Notes under the pieces: generated by a model
What the model saw: the letters and a program-made list of their open reading frames with translations, nothing else
Told to the model about the DNA's origin: nothing
Database searches by the model: none
Position numbers and translations under genes: made by a program
Part shown: one piece after another, positions 26,008 to 39,117 of the stretch
How positions within the stretch are numbered: position 1 is the stretch's first letter
Layout of the letters: each line of letters begins with the position of its first letter
Source: Medicago truncatula
Lineage: Eukaryota > Streptophyta > Magnoliopsida > Fabales > Fabaceae
NCBI RefSeq assembly: GCF_003473485.1
Contig: NC_053045.1
Span: 57,702,494 to 57,766,493 of the forward strand
Length of the DNA: 64,000 nt
Direction: 5' to 3'

Positions 26008-27622
26008 GTTGCATCTATTCTTAAAAGGGACATTATTGTGAGATTCATGTCTTGTCTCACTTTTAAGACATGTAAAATTAGCTCCATATGGATTATTTAA
26101 TGTGTCACAAAAGATGAATGTGTGAGTAAGTTATTTGATGAGTATTTTTATATTAATTAAGTAACCGAGGTGTGGTTAAATAGTAGGTTTTTAACTGGTT
26201 TTTATCTTATATAAAATGGATAGAGTTGTAGCTATGTAGTAACAACTTGATCACAATCTTGTGCCCTTCACCTAAATTTCCTAGGATTACCTTAACTAAT
26301 GGTTTTGTCTTATAGTCTCACCTGTATAAATAACGTATTAAAATAAAGGGAAATGCTAACTTATATTTTTGGGCATAAGTTAAGAAACTAATTGTAGAAG
26401 GTTTTTCTTAGAATTTTTGTGTGATTATTTTAAAATTAATATGTCATTTGAGATGAAAAATATAAGAGACGTGAAGGTGATTCTCTTTTAATTTCAAGGG
26501 TTTGGTCTTGGACCTGGAGGTTCCGGGTTCGAGACACGCAAATGTCCTCAGAGAAAAATAAATGTAAATTTATTTATAAATATCTTTGAATTTGAAAGAT
26601 TTTCTCTACCTTGTACCAGATTACCCCCTCACCCTAAATTATCTTTATAAAAAAAGTGATTCTCTTTTAACTATTGATGTCTGTCTAATTAAACATCTAA
26701 GTTTGTTGTAAGGTTAGAATAATCATTTGTGTAGATTAGCTGATTCACCAAAAAAATACTAAAAAATGTTACATATTATATCACACTATGATAATGAAGA
26801 GTGCATGACTAACTGGTACATATTCTTCGTTTTTTGTGATGATTTCAGGTTCAGAGTAGTTGTTGTTACTTGTTTGTAGGGTGTGCGAATTATTATTTTT
26901 TATTTGAAGATGAGCTTGTTTGACATGGATTTGAGTGTAGTGATCCCATCTGTAGTGCTCAATCATATTCATCAAATTCCTTATAGGAATCATGAGGATC
27001 AGAAGAAGAAAGGGATTTCTAGTATCTTTGTAGACATTTTGGCTCTTAGGCATTTTCCTTGGCATATTTTTTAGCTTTATTTTCGTAAGCTTATAAACCT
27101 ATAAAAACATATTTTGATTATATCTTTGCTTACTGTATGCATATTACATAGCACTTAGAAAATATGAGATCTTGTTAATTGCACATTTCGTGAAATTAAT
27201 GTAAATTTCCAGCAATTTTACATTACCAATCTAACATTTTAATCAAGAGACGGCTATTAACATTTTAAAGTACTGGTCAATCAGCTTAACTCATCTTATA
27301 AGGGATAATGCATAATATGTGGAGGGGCCGGGGTTCGACAATCAATGGATCATTGTCTAAGTTAGAACTTGCCCCATTATCAATACTAATAACCACATGA
27401 AAAAATCGTATGAAACTAAATAATTCAAGTTACATGTTGATTACAGCAGACAAAAATAAGTCTTTCTCAAGTTAATATATAACAGCACCAAAAAGATATT
27501 TTTGTAAAAATAATACAAATTTCACTACTTGTAGAAAGAAGCACTTTAAGAATGCATGGCCGCCAACAACCATAAACAAAACTTGTGAGGACTATAAATA
27601 ATACAAGTTACTTGGGAAAACT
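26008..27622. other. Upstream of the P450 and downstream of SLOW WALKER2
   Basis: No coding exon is supported. It holds a possible SINE piece (26495-26650, with GGTTCCGGGTTCGAGACAC as a B-box-like core) and the family B SINE at 27282-27345. The first 250 bp presumably contain the P450 promoter; no clear TATA box could be assigned. Confidence 0.4.
27282..27345 (+). mobile_element. SINE (family B) partial
   Basis: CAGCTTAACTCATCTTATAA, GGGATAATGCATAATATG and GGGGCCGGGGTTCGACA preserve the family B spacing. The 3' tail is not recognisable. Confidence 0.55.
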
Positions 27623-30600
27623 TCATTGACCAGACTTCTTTTTTCTTTTCTTGGATTTGTTTTTCTTCTTAGGTTTTTTCTCAGCATCATCATCATCTTC
27701 CAGTGTATGCTCTTTCTCAGCATCATCATCTTCCAGTATATGTTCATACTCTTCATAACTTGCAAATGGAGATGCACCACTTTTGCCACCAATTTTACGT
27801 TTTCTTTTTCTTTTGTCAACATTATACTCAACATCATCAATATCACCTATGTCAAGATCATTGTCATCATCAACAGCAGCAAATGGAGTATCCTCTTCCA
27901 TATCTGAGGGTATATCTATCTCTGCATCACTAAGATCACCAATATCGATCTCTCCATCACTAACATCACCAACCAAGTCATCATCGTCCTCATTGGCTAC
28001 ATTATCCAAATCATCATAATCATAGTCACCGTCTGGTCCCAAAGTGGGATCAGCAGAATCCAAGAGATCCTCAATCTCTTCATTATCACTTTCATCACCA
28101 CCATCAACCTCATCATCACCGTCAGCATCAAAATAATCTGCAGCATCCTCGTCATCAGTTGATTTCTTCTTCTTTTTCTTTGGCTTTGAAGAACTCTTTT
28201 TGATTGTATAGAATTTATGGAAAACAAGATCCTCTGGCGGTACATCTACTTCAGCAAGGGAAAGAATCTCAGGCCCAACCAAGAGGTTGTTAATATCCAT
28301 CTGCAAAATGGAAAGGAAAAGATGTTAAACAAGTTGAATCAGAAGGCTGGAGGAAGATGCATTAACCTTAAAAAATCAAGTTGCTGAAAAAGCAACAATG
28401 ATAATGAATATAACAAGCAATCTTAACTCATCAAACATCTACTTCACACAATTAATCAGAATTTTGCACGTCATTAACCAAAATTTCCAGATGATCAAAT
28501 ATACATGATATTCGATTAACCATAATTAGTGTTCAAATATAAACATTAGAAAATTGTGGTTAATTGTGTTCAATGATGGTTAATAAGTAGTAAAACTCGG
28601 TTCTTTTAAATTAACTATCCACTGAATGTAATTAACCACATTTTAATTGCATTAACCGTATAATTTAGTGTAAAATTTGTATGGCAACATAACAACGCTT
28701 TGTTTACCTGCTTGACAGGTTCAATCTGAGAACCACCATGCCAAGTGGTTTGTTTTGGTTTTTTCTCCATGAATTTATCTAGGAAAGCTGTTAAAGAGAG
28801 GTCATTTAAAGGGTTTCCGTTGTAGACAATGTTGGCACCAGAAAGGAGAGTTCTTGCCATGGTGGCAACTGAAGGGTGTGCATGTGAAGCAAGCACCAAT
28901 AACTCCCACCAACTTACATGGTCTGCATTGCTGTTGAGATGGATAAACAATTTAGTTTAGAAGGTGCTACAAGAAAATGAATACAAGAAGGTTCTGTAAA
29001 CATTTAACTGAATGCCTATTTAACAAAAATATTATTTAATTGAATAGAAAATAAAATTAAAATTTGCATGAATTATCAATATAATTTGTTTCTCTAGACT
29101 ATTATGAGAGTTTGAGAATAAGCTAAAAATTTATAGATATGCATAAGTGTTGAGAGTCGAAAGTCCCACATCCAGATAGCGCCTATATTATAATACTCAG
29201 ATAACCTTACATGCTAGTTTTGTATGGTTGAGTCAGGATGGTATTGGAGCCAATATGAGCCACTCGTATTATCAATGAAAAATGTGCAATCATGCTGGAT
29301 TGCAAGAGTTGCTGAATAATCTTTCTTATTATAACGCCCACCAAAGGCACCCACTACTGCAAGCTCTCATCTACTAGAATTGTTAACCACTTTCTCTTCC
29401 CATTAGAGGCAACCACAATATATTATGGACCTAACAACATTTTCCCTATTCCACTCTTACAGTGTATTTTTTCCTAACAACATTTTCCCTATTCCGCTCT
29501 TACAGTGTATTTTTTGTTAGAAGCAATGTGGCATGTGCCTTGCGCAGTTTATGTAAGCCCCAAATGCTTTGAACCAATGATTGCAGAAAAAGTTTATTCT
29601 TTGATATCTAAATGAGAACTAATATGAAAATAAATCAAGCAAATTACCAATAAGAGGGCTCTCTGTGTCGTGGATCATAGCCTCCCGGCAACACAGGCTT
29701 CTTAGCAGATTCCTGTGTTTTTTTAACTTCATCATCTGATTCAGACTTCGATTTCTTGTGTTTCGCTTTACTCTTTTCAAGTGAAAAACTTCCATCCTCC
29801 AAAGCATCGTCTAAATCGTCGTCGTCGTCTTCAGAAGATGCTACCTGATCATCTTCACTTTCAGAAGAATCTGCGTCAGAATTGGCAGTGTCACCATTCT
29901 GAACAGGTACAATATTATCACTTAGTTTCTTTGATACAGTTACAGGTTTCTTATCCGTTTCTTCTATAACATCTTCAAAGTGTTCAAACTCATCGTCAAT
30001 AGACTCGTTCTGCAATGCCGTATTCCTATATGACAAGTGAAGATGATGAATAGATGATTATCCTTTCTGGTCAAATGAATAACAATGTACAAATCTTTCA
30101 CACTGACAACTATAAAAATAAAATAAAAAATAAAAGTAGTAGTAATGGCAATGACATGGAGCAAGCATCACCCAGCATTACTTACCATAAAGGTGGTCTG
30201 GCTTTAAATAGTTCAGAAAGAAGGAAAAGGCATGCACAGGCATGTTGTGGTGGCTGCTGAAGTGCAATCTGAATGAATAAAAAATAGTGTTATCTAATCT
30301 TATCGTATCTTATAACAAGACGAAAGATAGAGAAAGTGAAGTTTAATAATACCTGCAGTAGACGTTTAGAAAATGCAGCTACTCGCTTTAAATTAACATC
30401 CCTTTTCATCGCTCTTAGAATAAGTGCAATAAACATTTCTGCCTGAGAACAAGCTAGTTAGAAGAAATCTACAGGGTGAATAAAAGTAAAAGATCAAGCA
30501 TTTTTGTCCCAAAGGCAACAATTTTAAGAGTTTTCTTACTTTGGATGTATTCATGGCAGCAGGAAGCAGGAGTTTCGAGTACAAAGCACGGTAAAATCGA

Positions 30601-33600
30601 TCACTGGCTATTTGATTCTTGGATGAAATTTTATCAAGAAGCATCAGAGCTTGAACTCCTACATTGAAATTTTTTGAATGAACCTGCAAGGTTATAGTTT
30701 TTGTCAAAACCTTTAAGTGAGAACCAAATGGAAAAGTAGGTTTCAATTATATCAGTGTAGTGATTACCAATTGGAAAAGTACTGGTGTTTGAACATCAAT
30801 GATGTCATCGGCCTCATCACTTGAGACAAAAGGAAATGCTCTATTCACTCCCTATGAAAATAGCAAAAGATTGTGCAAATCAAGACATAGGTTGTGGAAA
30901 ATCCCAGAGAATGACTGAATTTGATGTTAAAAATTTCACAATCATTAATTAATATTAGTTTGTGAAAATTCATAATATTACTATTGTTTACTTACCGTTA
31001 AGAGAGCAGATAGAAGCCTGGAGTCCATTTCGGCATGTGATTCTGAGAACTCTTCGGGTTTTTTCTCTTTTGAATTTTCCTTACTGCTTTTATCAACCGT
31101 TTGACTGTTGCTTGGTCCAGTGATCAAAACCTGTAGATTTCTAATTGTTAATTTTTTCCTATTTTCTAACCTATGAGGATGATCCATGTGTTATCATCGG
31201 TTAGAGATAAGCTAAGGGGTGGGAGGATATTAGAGAAAACCGATACCTTAAATAGTGCAAAATATACATCAATTAGACGTTTCGCCACTTTTGGTCCATC
31301 TCCTTTATTGGTGAGACGTAGTTGGCTCAAGAAGTTAACCTTAAAACACAGAAAAGGGAATGAAATAATTCAGTAAAGGCATGACAAAAGTCATCAAAAA
31401 TTAAACCGCCAGTTTTGTGACTGCAGAAAAGTGATTTCAAAAGATAAACTCTTGCTATTAGAATTTTTCAGTGTGAAGAATTATTACGTTGTGGTCTGAA
31501 ATTTATTTCATTGAATGAGTTGAGTTACAAGACAACATATTTATATAGTTGGAACAGATAATTCAAAGCTTAACATCTAGGAAACGAATTCAAACATAAT
31601 AACTGAATCTTAACAGCTTTAACAGAGGTCATTTTTAAGCATTCAGTGTTATTATGCAATTACAGAATAACTATATATTCAAATACTTACCATACAGAAT
31701 GTTCTCATTTAACATAAGCATCATATGAAGATGGAAATGACAATAAAGAAAAGGTACAGTATGTTGCAAAATCTAATATTGAAGAATGTGTGTGAAAAAA
31801 TCTGCTACATCTGAAGAAAAGAAGCATGGAGCAACCAAGTTTGTGTTCAAATTACTTAAGAACTGTAAGAATAGAAAAGTAAGACTTACAGCATGGTACT
31901 GTCCACGTGGTCCTAAATGAGGCCGAAAGAGAAAAGAATCCACCTCATTAACAACCACAGCCTGCATCAGAAAAATAAATAGCAAGTATAAATTAAGAAG
32001 GAGGACATCATTAACGAAAACAAATTAGGAGGTAAATATGAGACTGAATATACAAGCATGTCTATCATCTTCAGATACCATAAACCAAACGAAGCATGAG
32101 TAACATTTCTTCAAGTATATATCTATTTCCTAGCAACATTGATAAACTCCAAAAGTTGGCTAAAAGATAAATTATTTATACTCCCACAGCTAAATTGAAA
32201 AGGTTGAAACTACAATAGATGTTGAAAGTATACATACCTTCATATTTGGGTGCTGAGACAAAAGGTTGGACAAGTGATAGTCGGCATTAGATGCTGCTTT
32301 ATTATCTGGATCTCCAAGCTGAAGGAAAAAAAAAAAAAAGTGTTTAGTTACAGTTTGTTGGATTTCTGGGAAGCTTACTTACCACCTCCTAAAACCTATG
32401 TAGCACCGACACTAAAAATTGAAGAGTGTCTGGAGACCGACACAAGTTGGTATCCAACATTGACACATATTGCACTAAATCAATTTCACTTTCTTAAATT
32501 ATTATCAATGTCGTGTCCAGCGTCTGTGCAAGTGCTTTGTAGCCTATAACACCATCGAATGAAATATCAAATATGTTTCAAATAAGTCATAGCTCAGTGT
32601 TCACTCACTTTATTAACAAGTGCAGAAAGTAATCTGCGCTCTTGCTCTGACTTCCTACTCAGTAGCACATATATGGTCTGCAGGCAAAAAAAAAAGGACA
32701 GCCACTCAATAGTTATTAGTTTAGTCATAAATTTGTTTAGTATATATGAGAAAATGTGGCACTAAATCTTAAAACATGTCTTCACAGATTACATAAGTTA
32801 CACAAATAAAAATTAAAATGACAAAATGCAAGAGGAAAACAAGCCAAATTATTTCCTGTTAGTCACAGTTTGATTTTCTACAAAAACTCAGTTAAGCCAA
32901 AATGTTGAGTTACTAACCTTTAATGACTTGTTTTTCAGAGCTGGTAGCATGTCTCGGGATGCTTCTTCAAGTGAAACAACAAACCGTTCATATCTGAGGC
33001 AAGTAGGCAACAGAAGATAGCAAATGAAACGCTAAAAAAGCTTGAACTGACAGATAAATGACATGGTTTTTGAAAACTGGCAATATTATGATTACTCAAT
33101 ATTATGATCATAGCGGCCGATAGCGGCGCTATAGCGGCGACGAACCGCTACGCTAATTGTCTTTGCGGTGCGGAATGAGATAGCGGCGCTATAGCAGCCG
33201 CTTCAGCTGCTACAGCGGCATAGCGGATAGCGGACGCTTCAACCGCTATTTGATTTTAGTCGAAAATTTTCAAATTGACACTATTTTTAAAACATTTTGT
33301 ATGGTTTCCGAATTTCTAAATTTATTTTAGGGGATTTTTAAAACCAAATTGACTATGTTGTATGGTTTCTCTGTTCTTTTTTTCTTCCTCTGTTTTATGG
33401 TTTCTCTTGTTTTATGATTTTTTTTATTTATTACTATATCTTTTGATTTATGAATGTCTCATGAGATTTGCATTTATAATTAATTTTATATTAAATATAA
33501 GTTTTTTTAGAAATATGTAAGTTTGTTTATACTCTATAACATTATTATGTAATTTGTTCAAAAAATAATCAGATATCGGTGACCACTATTTGTCATACCA

Positions 33601-36428
33601 CTATACGCTAACCTGCTATCCCACTTTTGAGGTCGGACTCTACACACCGCTATCCGAGATTGACTACTATGTTGAATTTTGATTAAGACTTTTGATACTA
33701 TGTTGGAAACTTTAAAGCTTTCATAAGATTTGGGTGTTTTGTATGATTTATGAATGTTTCATGAGATTTGAATGTTATATTTAATTTTATATTAGATATA
33801 TGTTTGTTTATAATTTATAGTATTATTTACGTAATTTGTCAAAAAAAGTTATCAAATAGTGGTCATAGCGCTATCCGCTATCCCGCTATAGCATTTTTGG
33901 GGTCAGCCGTTACGCGCCGCAATCCGCAATTGACTACTATGATTATGATTACTCAACACTAATATTGAAAATGTGAGGTAAAGCATCACACAGGAAAGTT
34001 TTGTACTGTCAGCTACTACAATTAACAAGCCAGTGGCATTTAGAATGTGCTTAAGAAACCTTTAACCGAGTCAAATCAGAGTATATGATTTATGATTATG
34101 ATCATGAACAAAGTTGTCACACAAACCTCTGCTTCAAACATTCCTCCCAATACCAGAAAAGTAGAAGGGAGTGGCCATCTTTAGTTTCAGGAATGTGATT
34201 TAGTGGCCGCTGTATCAGGGTCTTCAATTTACGATCTGGTAATAAGCTGCGAGCAAGATAGGGAAAAAATGAAGTAATAAGCAAGATAGAGAAAAAATAA
34301 AATCAGTGCATTGGTGATGTATGTGATTCAATGCTATGCAAATTATACATGTTTCCTCTACAGTCCATGTAATCAGATAACTTACAAGTATGCAAACCAA
34401 AAAATTACAACACAATATCATATTTGCACACACACACACACTTATAGATATTCAATTAAATTGACATGTACTGACACTGAAAAATGTATCCACTATAAAT
34501 CATAATAACCATTAGATTAATAAAAAAAAATTGACTTTAATTATATCAACCTCAAAATTCATACAAATAATGGTTTCTGATTGGTTGACAGTGTAAAAAG
34601 ATTTACACCAACAATGAATCAAAATTAATCTTTCTCTAAATATATATAGTTGGCACTTGGTAGAGTATTTAGATGACAAGTATTTTACATTTGATTATTT
34701 TTATCACTTCCAAAACCATCACAAATATTTTTTTCTCATTCTTCTCGGAGAATCTTGTTGAAAAGCCTACATGATTAATGATAGAAGGTTTTTTCATAAT
34801 AGGGAAGGCATGTAAGAGGGAGAGACAATGGGGAAATGCAGACCTTGCAATAAATAATTCTTGAAGTGCTTCAAAGCCTGACAAGGCATGACGCTTTCCG
34901 ACCTTGGATGTCACCATTCCTAGAGTAAACAATAAAATCCATCAAAGGCTCAAAGTCTAGGGCCCATAAGGAAAGGACAGGTGATAATATATCGGTTAAT
35001 GTAAAGCCAAAGTAAAGACACACAGAGGCAATCTCAACAAACAAAACAAAATAAAAATTGAATGGAAGAAAAACCATGACTTTAAAATAATAAATTGCAC
35101 CAACAAAACAGCACATGGTCAAAAAATTGGTGCAAATGAAACTCCCAGCATGAGAAAAGCTGGAATAGATATCCCATAATCCTCAAATGTAAATATAAGT
35201 AATATATGCAGGGGTGTGCTGCTAGGAAAAGAAAACAATTTTTCTTTCAGAACATTAGATAGAACATAGAAATCTGGTAATGATATGTCACATTCAAATC
35301 GAAGAGCTAGTGCAGATTCAAAATAAAGGGGAAACAGATTTTACAAGTCAGAATATGTACAAAGATAAGACAATGAAATGGCTAAAAACTTAGAAAGGAG
35401 AAATCTCAATTTAGAGAACAAAAAATAAAGCCAATAGAAGCCGTCAAAAGAATCAATCATTTCGACGAATATCAATTTCAAGGCATATAGTGTATGTAAT
35501 ACATTACGTAAGTCTCTCTTAGCAGAACAATACAACGTCTTGAGCAAATAATTAAGTAATCAAAACTTGATATATCCACATGTTCTCTTAGCAGTATCAC
35601 CCATCTTGCAATGCTAATCCTTCAATGCATACTAAACTTTAAATTTCTATACATGCATGACAACTCAAACTAAGCATGCATAACAAGATAAATAACAACA
35701 AAATCAATGAAAAACAAAGAATTGAATTTACCTAAAAGTGCATCAAGAGACCTCAAATTTGCAACAGGATTATCACCAACCAAGACAGAAAAAGCAGAAA
35801 CTTTATCAGCAGCAGTACCAGACCTCTGAGTAGAAATCAACATCTTAATATCACTACTACGTCCCCTAGTTGATTCATAATCCTGAGAAAATTGTGCCAT
35901 CAACCTCTCACCCAATTCCCTCTTCTTCTCAGCAAACCCTTTCCACTCTCCCAAATTCTTCATCTCCACTTTCTTCCCTTCCCCGATCACCTTACCTTCA
36001 AGCTCACCTGCATCCTCAAACCAAACACCCAATTCACTTGCTTTCATCAATGGAAGCTTTGGAAGATTCTTGAACTTGTTGTAATACCCTTTTCCCTTAT
36101 TAGCATCGTTGTCCAATGACAGAACAGGTGGTTTCGGTTTAGGTTCTGGTTTTTTCGATTTGGAATTTTCATGGGGTTCGTTGTTTTTGCTAAAAGTTTT
36201 GTTTTTTGGCTTTTGGGTATTTTGGGGAGTGGCTTTTTCAGGTGTTTTCTGTTGTTGTTGTTGTTTCTTTGGTTTGGTTTTGCGAAAATCGACATCATTG
36301 AAACCTGAAGAATCAGTTTGGGAAGTGGATAAGCCGAGTGAAGAAGCGAAAGAAGCTACTTCGGATTTGAGCAGGTTGATGTCTTCTATGTTTGGTAAGG
36401 GTTTGTCGGATTTTGATTTTGCCGCCAT
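27623..36428 (-). CDS. SWA2: SLOW WALKER2/Noc1/CEBPZ-like ribosome biogenesis factor
   Basis: Sixteen exons close exactly to 3099 nt, 1032 aa. Coding order: 36428-35732, 34919-34844, 34246-34127, 32993-32918, 32677-32609, 32318-32238, 31961-31890, 31339-31247, 31130-30996, 30851-30768, 30683-30540, 30442-30353, 30268-30186, 30025-29648, 28930-28708, 28300-27623. The length is near Arabidopsis SLOW WALKER2. The N-terminus (MAAKSKSDKPLPNIEDINLL) leads into a Lys/Pro-rich stretch. The middle has helical-repeat and CCAAT-binding-factor (CBF) region features such as SKNFNVGVQALMLLDKISS and QQPPQHACACLFLLSELFKA. Exons 14 and 16 are strongly acidic with a Lys-rich tail (KPKKKNKSKKRKKKSG). Known relatives form the Noc1-Noc2 complex that moves pre-60S particles through the nucleolus; Arabidopsis swa2 mutants have slow female gametophyte divisions. 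A hAT element, an LTR fragment and other repeats lie in introns, and a Mutator-like element sits 126 bp before the ATG. Confidence 0.93.
29147..29255 (+). mobile_element. Possible TRIM/LTR fragment with primer-site-like sequence
   Basis: TGTTGAGAGTCGAAAGTCCC at 29147 is a typical legume LTR start. About 92 bp later TGGTATTGGAGCC (near 29239) is close to the methionine-tRNA primer site TGGTATCAGAGCC. No matching second LTR was found in this SLOW WALKER2 intron, so it would be partial. Confidence 0.4.
29430..29517 (+). repeat. 43-bp tandem duplication in a SLOW WALKER2 intron
   Basis: CCTAACAACATTTTCCCTAT plus TCCACTCTTACAGTGTATTT begins at 29430 and again at 29473 with one substitution (CCACTC to CCGCTC). 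Confidence 0.85.
32395..32545. repeat. Repeat with GTGTC/GACAC motifs in a SLOW WALKER2 intron
   Basis: TAGCACCGACACTAAAAATT, GTGTCTGGAGACCGACAC, CCAACATTGACACAT and GTCGTGTCCAGCGTCTGTGC give a dense set of GACAC/GTGTC words, as in a dispersed legume repeat. I could not fix its ends or class. Confidence 0.35.
33109..33941. mobile_element. hAT-like non-autonomous element, 833 bp
   Basis: ATTATGAT flanks the element on both sides (33101-33108 and 33942-33949), an exact 8-bp target duplication as hAT elements make. The ends are CATAGCGGCC and, inverted, CATAGTAGTC, sharing only a short CATAG terminal repeat. The left 140 bp are rich in AGCGGC/GCTATAGCGGC units. The right end (CGCTATCCGCTATCCCGCTA, then GCCGCAATCCGC) has a diverged direct copy at about 33480-33671, so the 3' part is duplicated inside. 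No transposase is encoded. It lies in intron 3 of the SLOW WALKER2 gene. Confidence 0.8.
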
Positions 36429-36553
36429 TGTTGCAGGTTGAAGGAAGGAAAGAAGAGAGAAAGTTTCACGTAGTAGAAGAAACAGAACAAACAGGGTTTA
36501 AGAATCTTGGGCCGTGGTAGTTGGGCCCAGCTATGGACTAGCGCAAAATCTTG

Positions 36554-37300
36554 GAAGATTGCTTTTTAGGCCCCCCCAATATCTCTTTAAGCCCCCTAAA
36601 AATACAAAAATAACCTTTATAATACATCCGGTAGTTACATACCGGTAGTGCATTTTAAATTTTCACATTTTACACCTTCGGTATGTACATACCAGAGGCA
36701 CATTTACAAATTTTCGCGTTTATCGCATTATGTTATTTAAATGTACATGTTCTGCTATGTTGAAAAATTCACAAACTTTTGGTAGGGTGCATAAAATTTA
36801 CAGAAATAAAAGGATCAAACTTTTCATTGAATATGACAGAACTCTAAAAAAATTATGCAGAAACAATACGAGAGAGGAAGAAGCAAGGTTTACCTTCTAA
36901 ATGATTGCAATTGAGTAAAGATTGACGCCATTTGTTCTATTAATTGTGATGAAAACACAACAAAAATTGGCCAAAAAACGCAAGGTATGGAACAATATTG
37001 AAGCTTAGAAAATAACTCTTAAAAAACGCAAGGTATGGAACAACGTGGGTGGAGTACGGTATATATATACCGGAGGTGTAATTGAGAAATCGCAAAATGA
37101 ATGTTCCTCCAGAACATAACTACCGAATGCGATAAACGTGAAAATTTGTAAATGTGCCTCCGGTATGTACATACCGAAGGTGTAAAATGTGAAAATTTAA
37201 AATGCACTACCGGTATGTAACTACCGGATGTTTATAAAGGTTATTTTTGTATTTTTAGGGGGCCTAAAGAGATATTGGGGGGGCCTGAAAAGCAATCTTC
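36554..37300. mobile_element. Mutator-like non-autonomous element, 747 bp
   Basis: AAAATCTTG flanks it at 36545-36553 and 37301-37309, an exact 9-bp duplication. The terminal inverted repeats are about 180 bp: the left starts GAAGATTGCTTTTTAGGCCC and the right ends GGGCCTGAAAAGCAATCTTC. Inside, CGGTAGTTACATACCGGTAG and CGGTATGTACATACC blocks recur in both arms, and AAACGCAAGGTATGGAACAA is directly repeated near 36978 and 37025. No transposase is present. It sits next to the 5' end of the SLOW WALKER2 gene. Confidence 0.88.
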
Positions 37301-37309
37301 AAAATCTTG

Positions 37310-38435
37310 TATGCCTAGCCCACGTGTCCATAAGTGAAGATTATTACTTTTCCCCACCATATGCTATTCTCAAGCGTCCTGCAAAAAAGACCAAAATATT
37401 TCTGGTTGGATTATATAATCTGAATCATATTATAAGCATTTTTTGGATTATAAAATTTGAATTATTTCAAATTGTGATTTTTTGTGTTTTCTTTGATGTC
37501 AAAGGTCTCTGTTGACCATCGTAAAATCCTTGCATAAGCTGCAAAGCAGTTGCAGAGATTGTATGAACAGTCAACAATGACCATGACACCATACATACTC
37601 CTAAAAAACTAAAAAAATGTTAAATAAAAAGTAAGAAAAGAGGTGAAGTGATCAATGAAGGAATTTGTTGAAGATGCAAGCCTATTTATAGAAAAAATTG
37701 AGTGTATTCGGATTAATCTGAAACTAACAAAAAAATCGAATTATATTATCCAAATAGCACCAGATTGTATTTTGGAGGGTTTTCATGGATGATGACAGAA
37801 AAAAAAATAAAAAATAAAAAACAAGTAGACAACTTAAAACAACATAAACAACATACTATTCTAGGATGGTGTTCAAACATGTGTTTTTGAACTTGATCTT
37901 GCAGGCCTGTCAACTTTCATATTTCGATCGGCAGGCCAACTGGATCAAGTTTATAATAACACCTTGGCAACTGAGATATTCAGATAAAGAGTTAGAGCCT
38001 CTTTGTATCTATCTATCTATATATTTTTGACAACATGTTGAACATCTTCATCATGCACTTAGATAGAGAGCTATTTATTTGCGACCTCATGAAAAAGATC
38101 TTTAGCATAATGACAAAAATTTCCATGGTTTTGGTGTGTGTGTGTGTTTTGCTGGTAATGAAAATGAAAATAGAAACACTTATGTATAGAGGTATCTAGA
38201 CGTTGTGGCCACAGAAACTGTCGATGCAATGTGGACCATACAAAAGAATCATATGCTGAATGGATTTGGATTATATAATCTAAATTGTACTTACACCCTA
38301 GTTAAATTCGGATTATATAATCTAAATTGTGCTTACACCCTATAAAATTGAGTTGAATTCGAATTATTTTAGCGTTTAAAAGAACATCTTTCGCGTAAAG
38401 TAAAACATAATGAAAATTTAAATTATATTATATAT
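37310..38435. other. Intergenic, AT-rich, no gene
   Basis: No coding sequence is supported. GGATTATATAATCTAAATTG occurs twice near 38270-38330 as a small local duplication. Confidence 0.4.
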
Positions 38436-39109
38436 GCGGGCTGCTAACTTACCTCCACTCAAAAACATGTAAGAGTAAGTTAGCAACCCTACTCCCACTA
38501 GTATTTTACCAAAAAACCAAATAATATCTATTTAAAACAATGTTTTGCGTAAGGATAAATCTGTAAATTGGATTTTATGTTTTTTTTAAATAGAAAACAA
38601 GTTTCTTTTTTTTCCTGTTGGAACATGACAAAGTCGCCAACCTCTAAAAACATTATTACACCCCTCAAAATGTTACTGTTTGTCGGTGATGCCCTTATGT
38701 ATTTTGGCCATATGTATTTTTTTGGGGGAGAAATTACACATTTTTATTGAATATATTTTGGCCATATGTATTTTTCAACAAATAAAAATGTGTATATTTC
38801 AGTATGTGTATAGTTTATGTGTCGAGGCCAATTTGTTAAAAAAAAAAAAAAAAAAGTGTGGAGACCAATAGTGTCCAGGCTTGAATGAAGTTGAGGAAAA
38901 GAAGAACAAATAACGTAACAGTGTCGAGGCCAAGAGCGTTTAAAAAAATGTTTCAAACAAAAAATTATTATAAAACGAAAGTTACAATTATGCCCACTCA
39001 TCAAAGTAGTGTTACTAAAGGCAAAATAGAGTTTATGGTAAATATAAGTGGGAGTAGACTTTCTAACTTACTCCTCCATGTTTTTGGGTGGGAGTAAGTT
39101 AGCAGCCCT
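38436..39109. mobile_element. TIR element with GGGCTGCTAACTTAC ends
   Basis: The left end GGGCTGCTAACTTACCTCCA, continuing through CTCAAAAACATG, is mirrored by the right end (CATGTTTTTGGGTGGGAGTA, then AGTTAGCAGCCC). The terminal inverted repeats are about 70 bp with mismatches. The flanks are TA-rich (TATATATG), so the target duplication is uncertain. The interior is non-coding. Confidence 0.65.
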
Positions 39110-39117
39110 ATATATAT

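Noticed and set aside
27592-28245. Open frames on both strands opposite or out of frame with the acidic SLOW WALKER2 tail
   Set aside because: They come from GAT/GAA-rich codon repeats of the real exon read in other frames; composition is low-complexity and the 16-exon model closes exactly without them.
36109-36441. A 110-codon plus-strand open frame over the SLOW WALKER2 first exon
   Set aside because: It is a shadow of the Lys/Pro-rich minus-strand exon, with a C/F run and no family resemblance.
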